A stretch of 64,000 nt of DNA from Anolis sagrei (lineage: Eukaryota > Chordata > Lepidosauria > Squamata > Anolidae), in contig NC_090022.1 in the NCBI RefSeq assembly GCF_037176765.1, positions 84,721,391 to 84,785,390 of the forward strand, in the 5' to 3' direction. Under the pieces are notes generated by a model that did no database searches, was not told the DNA's origin, and saw only the letters and a list, made by a program, of their open reading frames with translations. This document shows, piece by piece, positions 32,003-42,868 of this stretch (its first letter is position 1; every line of letters begins with the position of its first letter). Position numbers and translations under genes: made by a program.

Positions 32003-35000
32003 CTACAACACAGAGAACAGCTATTTCAGAGCCTGAAATGCCCACAGATTCGATCATCCAGATTAATTTTTCCACATTTGATTCTGCCACACTGCTTGAA
32101 TGGCTTATCTTGTTGAAATGAGAACAGACTCAAATGAAAAGCACTGTGTGTCTGATTGAGCAAATGCAATATGAAAACTCTGCCAGTGAAATGAGAATGT
32201 TGATGGCCAAGTTATCTGTACAAGTCATCATTTTTATTTCATTACTTGACTCCACTAAGTACTACACAGAGCATGCCCCAAATTTCCCCAGGCTGGGACC
32301 CTCCAGATGAGTTATTCTCCAAATTGTATCAGCCTCAATCACCATGGTCAATGACTTGTGTCCAAAAAACATCTGGAGGTTACCAATTTAGAAATACTTC
32401 ATGTACAGCCTTGTGGTACTACAGTATTCATGCCCATGAACCAGCCCAAGAAAAATGAAGCAGGCTTGTGAGAAAGAAGAAAAAAATGAAACATGCCTCT
32501 TCAGCTTGTCATTTTTTAGTTACATGGGGCTATATGAGACATACTACTGAAAACAGGGCTACTTGTCATAATCACACCATTTTGGATGCTTTATGCTGCT
32601 GATACTGTAAGAATGTATTATCAAAGGCTACTGTAAGAGTTTAGAGAGATAAAACTACAAAGACCCATCAGTTATGTAGGATATTAAGGATAGGAGTTAT
32701 ATCAAAAATAAATCTGGGTCACCCAGTGAAGTACAACTTCAAAATAAATACTTGCCCTCTCAGGAAGTTAGATTATAATTATTTCACCAATTATTATTAC
32801 TTTTCCCAAGTGTTACTATGAAATACCACCCACATTCTCAAGGGCTTACCAATAATCATCCACACTGTGTACCGAAGCCAGGTATCACTGCTGAGCTGGG
32901 CCATGAGGTAGGTGTTGACTAGGACACTGAGGATGGGTAGGAAAGGCAAGCATGGGACCTAAATTACATAGAATAGAAATATTTGGAGATTAGACTATAA
33001 AGGAACATTTTTCAGGGTTATACCCCTGAATGAGTCAGAAGCCCTGTGTAACTCAGAGGTGCAAGCTAACAACAAATGGGCATTTAGCTCCATGTTTTTC
33101 ATGACCAGATTTATAAATAAGATATGTAAGCTAGACTTTGGGATATCACATTCTGAGGGGACGCACAACAACATTTCTGTTTTTCTTGTAATTTTGTTGG
33201 TAATGCTATAGAGTCTCTTAAACTTAGTCTTAATGTCTTTGCATATCTTAATTGAGCCCTGGGTTTCAGCCAGAGACCACTTCCAAGGGAAAACAAGGAG
33301 TTGTATCAAAGAGAGCTGTAACCCCAAGCCAAAGAACACACAGCAACATACTTGGGTTAGAGGGTCCAAGAACTAGTCTGGATGGGTGGTTCCATTCCAG
33401 AAACTGGCAAGACTGCACAGCCCTGAAAGATGCTCTGTGTTAGAACTCAACAAGCTGAGGTTTCCCAATTCTAGACAAGCTAGTTGCTGCTACAATCTAC
33501 TAGTGATCATAATGTTCTCTTCTACAACCCAGAGTTAGAATTGCACTTTGTAAAAAAAAAAAGTGAAATCTGAAATTATCTGATGGCCAAGTTCTGCAGG
33601 CCTGTTGGCATTTCCAGGTTTGAACATGGCAAATCAAAGGGACATGAGGTGAAAATTTAGATGTAGAGGCAGTCCCCAAGTTATGAGTTCCCCAGAGGAG
33701 ATAGGGCAGAATATAAATAAAGCTTTATTATTATTTTATTATTATTACAAGCAAGATAGGTTCTGTTCACTTCACTTTCTGTCCCTGTGGTAATTGTGTT
33801 TTCAGAAATGTGGCTTGTTATGGAAACAAAGGTTGGTGAGAAAGTTTCAGTGGAAAACATTTTCCCCATGATAACTCTTTCAGGAGTGAATTTCCTTCCC
33901 GAGGGGTAGATTTCTCTCACTTCCTGTTATCTCACCCCTGTTTTTAACTATGAGTCATTTGTAAGTTGGATATTTGTAACTTGGGAACTGCCTGTACTTA
34001 GTTTTAATGGCTAGCATGCTGTGCATTCACAATAATTGGAGGTTGCAAACTTTTCTTCTAGATCAAGGCAAGGAAAATCTATTCTTCCGATTGCAATACA
34101 ATGTCCAGTCCTGATTAACTGGCCCTTCCAGCAGTCAAAAGGCTGCCTTCCTCATTTGAACAAGCTTTTGGTAGTAAATATAGAGCTATTGAGTTTGTGA
34201 TTGCATCTTAGAAATGATATTTTTTTGGATTGCAAATATCAGAATCTCTTGTTGACCTAGTGATTCTACTACAGAGGGAATTTTGAGCACTGTAGTTCAA
34301 ATAGTAATTTTTTTGAAGTACCATGTTAAATCATTAAATGCTGTTAAGAAGGTTTAAGCAGATAAATGTCAGTAATATTTAAAATTCACCCCCTTCTCTC
34401 TCACACACACACATGGCTAACAGGCATGCAGAGAAGAACAAAGCAGTGAAACTTTAGCACATAGACAGTATGCATGTTCTTTGACCAGATGCAAAGTGTG
34501 TAAAAAACATAATTGTTCCCTGTCTATTCATGTTAACTTAACAGGTATGTCTGAACTCAGTCTTCAGTTGTTGGTAAATTCATTGCACCCCATTTGTTCA
34601 TTTATTTGCTGAAGAGTGTCTTTAGGGAAATATTTCTTGCTTACCATGAAGTCAGCTTTCTTTTGGCTCTGAGGCTGCCTCCAAATGGTTAAGGAGGCCA
34701 CAACAATCCCCAGGAAGAGAAGAGAAAGACAGGCAATGCACCAGGCCCCTCCAGAGATCAAACATGGCAGTCCCATTGTGGCTAGCGCACTCATGATGCA
34801 GACTAGAATAGCTGGACAGGGGAAAAAAGCCTATTGAAGTACAGAGAAGTCAGTACATATTTCACACGTAGGATTGCACCATATACAAGAAATGCTCTGA
34901 GAAAGCGCTTATTAGAAAAGATAAGGCCATACTCTCCAACATTTCACAGCAACATCAGAGTGTTCTTACAATGGGAAAAGTTATTAATGAGGAACACATA

Positions 35001-38000
35001 AGCTAGGAGGGGCTCCCACAGTTTGCTTTTGACTAGGCCTAGTGGGATGGCAAGAATCCTGCTCCTCCTCTCATTTCTCTGTGGTGAGATAACTGAGTGA
35101 CAGCTACTTTGAACTTTGTTTGTAGCAGCCGAAGTAAGCTCAGAGCAAGTGAGAGGAGGGGAGAGAAACTGGGACATTTCAAAAGCAGATGAAAAAGTGG
35201 AATGACAGAGAACTAATTGGGATTGCCAGTTTAGTTCCCATATACTAACAATAACCATACCTTACCTAAAATGATATCCTCCTGAGGTTTTTGCTGACAA
35301 CTCCCACCAACCACAGCCGGTCTCTCCCATGCGAAACCATGGGGCTGGTCAAAATCACCGGTCTCCTTGAATGGTAGGATAAAATGAGATTGCTGGTTTA
35401 ATACTCACCAGTTATAAATACAGTATGGGACACCAGGTTGGAAGAATGCTGGGATGGGGTCATAGAAGGATAAAGAAGGAGGTCCATCCAGAGAATTCTG
35501 CCTGGGTTCTTCATTTCTGATGGATCTGGAGAGTTGGGATCAGGTTGGTACCTATAAAGCATGTTAATGTATTGTATATAAACAAGAAGCTGATACTGTT
35601 TCCATTTTGTCCGTTGCTTGCTAAGAGTTGCTTTAGAGGTGGGCTTCGATGTGCATCCTTCAAGAGAGGCCTAACTTAGAAAAGTTGCTCTTCTGCACTA
35701 TAGTGACTGGAGGGTGCTGAAAGCTGGAGTGCAAAAAGTAGCTTTTTCATGCTCTGCTAAAAATGATAAGAGAAAGCAGAGATTGTTAAATAGATAGTTG
35801 CAACTCTATACACATTTATCGTGTGAGGATGTAATTGAAATCTTTTGAAATTGATTTAGTTTGTGTCGAAGGCACTGCATAAATAAAAATGTTGTAAAGC
35901 AATTGGGGGGGGGGGGGGCAGGGAAAGAACCTCCTCGAAGTTTGAGTAAATACAGTCGGGCATCCCCTGGGCAACGTTTCTTGTAAATGGCTAATCTTTC
36001 CAACCCAAAAGCATTGCTTTTGAACTCAATGAATCTAAATGATTAATTTAACACTGCAGACCCTATTGTCAGTGATAGCAATAATTTTAAAAAGGATTTG
36101 ACTTTATACTCTAAGGCCACTTTTACACTGCCATATAATCCAGATTATTATATCAGATAATGCACATCTGATTTGAACTAGATTATATTAGTCTACACTT
36201 TAATATAATCCAGTTCAAAGCAGATAATTTGGATTTTACATGGCAGTGTAGAAGGGGCCTAAACTGGCTTAATTTTGAGATCCCCTTCACCTGAGATCCA
36301 CAGTACATATGCTGTTCCAAAAATCCATATGCATTTGCTTCTTTCCTTAATACCATCTTTGCTCCATAGCATACAGGCGAGCCCTTGGCATCCACTGGGG
36401 CTTTGTTCCAGGATCCCGTGTATACCAAAATCTTTGGATTCTCCCACTATGTAAAATGGTACACTAAAATGGTGCCCTTATATAAAATGGCAAAATCAAG
36501 CCTTTTTTTTTTTTTTTTTTTTTTTTGGAATTTCTTTTGTGGAAATATTATCAAGGTGTGGAGTGTTGAATCCGCAAATGCAGAAATCTGTGGGTATGGA
36601 CAACCAGCTGCATTTACAATTAATGCAAGTGCAATCAATGAGATTGATACAACATGTTGAGGAAATGTTGTGCCAAGACAAGAGGTTGCCTTTATGGGCA
36701 CTGATGTCTTTATGGGCACACCACCAGTGAGAAATACAGCACGAACAGCTTATTACCTGAGGAGAAGAATGCAGATGGCTACCAGAGTGTAAGCCAACAG
36801 TGTTCCAATGGACATCATGTCAACCAAGGCCTTCAAGTCAAAAAGAAAAGCCATGACAGCTGAAAAGACAATAAAGAGGACCTATTGCAAATGAAAGGAA
36901 TCTTGAATTGTCCTACTGACCTCTATTTTCTAATTTATTCTTGTTTCATACCTACTGCAGGAACTTATCACTTGATACTATGCCATTACAACTACACTAC
37001 ATGTTGTTGTCTGGATTTTATTGTACAACAGTATAGATTTCTCAGTGCATTACCACTGCTGGGTGGTAATTTTACAATGCAGACTAATTCTTAATCTCTC
37101 TCTGTGTGTATTTTTTTCTAAAAACAAGTTAAGGGGATATATAATACAAGTGTATAGAAATATGTATGGTGTGGAAAAAATGGATAGCAATAGGCTACCT
37201 GCTCTCCCTCCACCACCTCATGTTCCTGATTTGAAAAGCTGGATTTCTTTCATGTAGGTGAATAGTGAGATTCAGGACAGAAGAAATGAAAAACCTCTTT
37301 ACACAATGCATAGTTAAACTAGGGAGTTTTACTGATATTTCTTTAAAAGAATTATATAAAATCAGATGGCTATAGATGGTTCTTCTCGTGATGGCAATGG
37401 TCTTAATTCAATTCCTAACCCTTATTAGTATAGATCCATTAAATCAATGAAAAGTTAGATCCCAGTACATGCATCTTATGAGGTGGACTAGTGTCCACAA
37501 AGTGTAGTTTCAAATGGAAATTGTTCATTTTGTTCTTCCATCACATTTCTAGATATCAGTTGCTGTGGAATAAGAGCATACTTTTGCTCTCAGGTCTTAT
37601 AGGTGTTTCGTATGCATTTTGCTGGCTAATGTAGGAAATAGGATTCTGAATAAATTTCAGTCCTTATAATAGTCCACTTAAAACAGAATTAGATCCACTG
37701 TTCAAATCTCAGTCCATGATCTTAATATATATTCAGCATTAGGTCTCTTTGCCCACTTACCTGCCACTGCTCCAGACACAATAGTTGCAACCATAGGGCT
37801 TTGCTGACTGCTCACTTTGGCCAACGGTTGGAAGAGGAGTCCATCTCTGGCCATGGCAAATAAAATCCTTGGCATTGGGAACATAGAACCCAATAAACTA
37901 TAAGGCAAAAGGAACAAAGATCACAGTCTTTCCCTCATTTTTGAGTAACCTTTTGGGAAACTGCACTGGACATTTACAAACCAGAGAGAGAGAGAAAGCA

Positions 38001-41000
38001 TTCAAGATTCTCCAAGTGTTAACACAGATCCAGCTGTTTTACTAGTCTGCTGCCCTTTAGATGGGTTAGTCTGCAACTCCCATCCTTCTTATCCCCAAAT
38101 GGCCATGTTAGTGAGAGGGATAGGAGCTGTAGCCCAACATAATTGTACAGGGAACTATTAGGAGGCTTCTTTAAATGATAGAGTTGGTGCTATGAAACTG
38201 ATACACTTCTGTAAAGCTTGGAATCAAAGTTCTTTGAACAACTACATATGGTAAAGTCTTAGAAAAAATTAGACACAAGAGCATCAATTGACATTACTGG
38301 CTAAAGCCTTGCTTTTGGATATCCTGGAAGCACTTGAGAAATCAGTACTGTGTGGAGGAGACGCTGAATTAGACACTTATATTTCCTCCTGAAAAGTAGC
38401 AACTGTCCTCCTTACCTGGTGGTTAGAGCACAGAGTGACCCCACAGCTACAGCATACTTGGCCATGCTCCATCCAATGTATTCAAAAGCCACTGGAAGAG
38501 GACTCATGGGGTCCAAAAGATGATATGGCATCATCAAAGTCAAGGCAGCTGAAACACCAAAGTAGGCTAGGAAGCAGATGAGCAGGGAGAGGACAATTCC
38601 AATTGGGACTGATTTCTGGGGATTCTTTACTTCTTCCCCTGGTAGACAAAAGACATGAGTAGCCATATCATTCCTCTGAAATACATATTTTGACTCTTTG
38701 GATCACAGCATAGTTATTTTCCTAACACTCTAGCAATGGAACAATGATGTAGTGCATCCAAAAAACTGCCATGGTTTTTTTTTGTTGTTGTTCCAGCAAC
38801 AGAAACACCTAAGAGAAAAATTTTGTTCCGCTTCTTAGGAAGAGGAATAAACCCAAGAGAGATTAAAAATAAGAACAAATAATAATAATAATAATAATAA
38901 TAACAACAACAACAAAGACTCTTGACACAAGCCAGTAAAGGTGGTCCCAGTGGTGATTGGCATACTGGGTGCAGTGCCTAAAGATCTTGGCCTGCACTTA
39001 AACACAATCGGCACTGACAAAATTACCATCTGCCAGCTGCAGAAGGCCACCTTACTGGGATCTGCACACATTCTTTGCCAATACATCACACAGTCCTAGA
39101 CACTTGGGAAGTGTCTGACATGTGATCCAAAACAACAGCCAACATAGTGATCTTGTTTGCTGTGGACTCAACTTGTTGTGTTTCTACTATTACTACTACT
39201 ACTACTACTACTAATAATAATAATAATAATAATAATAATATATTTTTAATCTGCCCTCTCTCCCCAAGGGGACTCAGAGCAGCTTCCAAAATAGTATGGC
39301 AAACTTTCAATGCTGGTACACAACTAACTCATTCTATGAGACAACCTTACTAAACATTTCCTATTTTCTTTATAAGAAGGTTAATAAAAATGTATCATTT
39401 TCTTACCTGTGGTAGCAATGCAGTCAAACCCAACAAAAGCATAGAAGCATGTAGCAGCTCCAGCAAGGGTTCCACTGAAACCATAGGGCATGAACCCTCC
39501 AACCCCAAACATCAAGGTGCCATTGACAGTCACAGATTGGTTGCTTTGAAGGAAGATGACATAAAGGAAGTCAGCACAAGGAAGCTCTGCTTGCATGTTG
39601 TTCATACAACGTTGGATTTAAACAGAAAAGTAGCCCTATGGCCTGCTCACATGAAGGCTAAAAGGGTGGAAGGGTGAGGACATATACACTTTGTCCTCAG
39701 TATCCCAATACCTCTTGTTCTCAGATCTTACAGAGTTCAGTGGAAACTTCTGAATGGAACTCACTGGAAACCAGGATAAAATAGAGTTTTGTCTTGTGTT
39801 GAGATGCGGTGTTGCCTTCCAGAAATTGTCAGACTGAAACGCCTATTTGTTCACTATCATCTGGTCACTGATACACTATTCTCTTACCTAATTTTATTGA
39901 TAGCCATTCTTAAATCATTCTCATCCATCTTCCAGTTTTTCAGGTCTCCTTTGATTGATCCACTGATTATTATGAATATGAGGACCAATATATTAATAGC
40001 TGTGAAGATTTTATTGACTGTGGTGGATTCTTTTACCCCAATGGAGAGAAGGCCTATGGAGACAAGAAGGAGGAGGAGGAGGAGGAGGAATTTGTTACTT
40101 GCCTCTCCCTGTGGCTTGAGGTGAGATACAGCATCATTAAAACAAGAGATAAAGCACTATTAAAATGTATACAACAAGATATACAGAGTTAAAATACATA
40201 TTAAAATCCACTGATGAAATATGTGGAGTAAGACTTCAAGGCTAAACATTTGTAATCATTCATTCATTAAAATCTCTACTACTTTTCTACCCTCTGTGAC
40301 TCTCAAAGTGACACTTGGGAATAAAATAGGTTTTTAAAAATTTCCTTTATAATACAATATTAAAAACAATTGTAAAGGCCAAACCTGAAACTAGTCTTAA
40401 ATACTTTTGGAGTAATATTACTTCAACTGTCCAACAAAAGCTCAACAAAGGCAAAGCCAATTTGAAGTCCCTTGAGAGAAAATTCCACAGCCAAGTGAAA
40501 ATTTGAAGCTGTGTAAACTGCAACTGACTCAATCTGAACATTTAAGACAAAAACAGGTGATAAAGACAGATGTAGAGTACATATATAATTGCAAGTGCAT
40601 CATGGAAAGGAAAACATAGGGAACCTTTCAGAATGGTCTATTGTTGCTTCAATGTCCACTCATGTTATTCTTTCAGGAAATTGTTTATAGATTAATTATA
40701 TAGTGATTAATTATGGCAATCTTACAAAGTGTTTTATTTTTTTATTAATTAAATAAAAAAGATATAATTTGCTGAGGTGGTTTAAAAGACAAATTTTCTC
40801 TCCCCTGATTTTTTAAAAAATCTTACAGTTACACTGCAAAAGTTTGATTTTTCCAATGCACTGTAATATTTTAATGCTAAAAAATTCAAAATAAAGAGAA
40901 CAAGAAATTTTTATTTGTTCCCTTATGTCTTGGAATCAAAAAGAAGCAAACTCCAGTGTGGAAACAAAATGTTACAGTTAGTCTGGAGAGTTGCCAAAAA

Positions 41001-42836
41001 TATTTGGGACAACAGAAACATTGTCTGAATATTGAAAAGCAAACAAACAAAGCTGAGAACTACAGAAACCAATATTGAAGCTATTGACACAGTTATCCAG
41101 TCTGGAAGTGTCCAGCATTTTGGAAATGGCTTCTTTCTTCATGGTAGTGGATAAGAATAGCTTCCAGCATTATTTTTTCCTACCCACATTCTTAAAAAAA
41201 CAAAAAAACAAAGTAGTTAAGGGACAGGACCCATAGCCCAGTAGAAGAGCACCTGGGATGAGGCTAGCACAGTGGGTTAATCACCAGCTACAGAAGATCT
41301 TGTTGACCAGAAGGTTGACAGTTCAAGCCATGGACGGGGTGAGCTCCCGCTGTCAGCCTAGCTTCTGCCTACCTAGCAATTCGAAAACAGCAATGTGAGT
41401 AGATAAATAGGTACTGCTTTAGTGGGGAGGTAAAAGGTGCCTCTGAAAAACATGCCAGCAGTTTGATTAACAGGGTCCTTGGCGTGGAAGAATGGAACAA
41501 CAGCACCTCCTCATGGTCAAGTTGAGCACAGTTTCTAGATGCCGGAAATGAAAGAGGGAAGCCTGACTCTGTTTATGTATTGTCTGTCTCTGTCAATTGT
41601 ATAATGGCATTGAATGTTTGCCATATATATGTACCCCTAATCTGCTCTGAGTCCCCTCGGGGAGATAGAGTGGAATATAAATAAAGAATATTATTATTTG
41701 CATATAGAAAACCCTGAATTTCACTTCCAGTGTCAGCAGATCAGGCTGGAAAAATATGCTTGTCTGAAACCCTAGGAAAGCCACTGCCACTCAAGGGACG
41801 TTACAGATTGACAACCAGACATATGAAAATATTTTCAATCAGGGATAAGAATTGTGCATTTCTAACTGCTTTTACCAAATGTTACCATTACATGGTTTCA
41901 GGCCAGATCACCTACAGGATCACTTTCTCCTGTGTAATCTACCTTGAGCACTAAAGTTTTCTGGAGCACATTTACTTCAACTGGCAAGAACCACACCAGC
42001 AACTAAAGACCTTTCCATCAGCCATCTCTAGACTATGGAATGATCTGCTGAAAGAGATGTGACAGCTAAATGAACTGTCAGAATTTTAGAGGCAGCTGAA
42101 GGCCTATCTCTTCTGGCAGGCCTGCTCGGTCAATTTTAAACCATGAATTTAAAATTTACATTTTATTAGTATTGGTGTTTTAGTCTTTGCCCTATGTATT
42201 TTAATACACATATTTTAATGGTATTGTGTTTTAATGGTGTGTTTTGACTATATTGTACCAATCCTCAAGCTATAAGGAATAGTTATTATTGCTGTCATTA
42301 TTTCAGGGTCCTACAACATCTGAAGGGCTGTATGAGCCAACAGAGATTGGATGTGCAAGGGTTGCACAAGATAACTATTGTAGCCCCTTCCAACTCTTAA
42401 AATTCTATGATTCCTACCTCCAACCTACAATATGTGCAGTCGTCACTCCAAATTTGTAGCTTTAATTTTTGCTAGCTTGATTATTTATTTAGGGTTCCCT
42501 CTAGAGTTGTACTGGAAGACCTAGAGATTCCTAGAAAGAATTCTTCTCTAGGTGCTTGTAGGTCCTTCAGTGTAATTTTATAGTTAACTTCTGGAAAGGT
42601 GTTCACTCAAGGTTTTTTTTTTAAATTTACAGTTTTTCCACTTTTGCAAGGGTCCGCTAACTCTCACAAAAGTGGAGGGCCTACTATATAGCTATGGTGC
42701 CAAAGAAGGTGAGTGTTTGGCAGTTGACTGGCTGCTGAAGAAAGGGTTTTAGAAGAAGAAGTGTATTTTGTTGACATGATTTTAATAAACTTTAATTCAA
42801 TTGTATTTTAACAAAATTTGTTTAACTGGTGTGTTT

Positions 42837-42868
<32 letters not shown>

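Noticed and set aside
40347-40541. Minus frame with LWN-like text as another L2 remnant
   Set aside because: Only a few residues fit and the surrounding order does not match an L2 end. Too weak to report.
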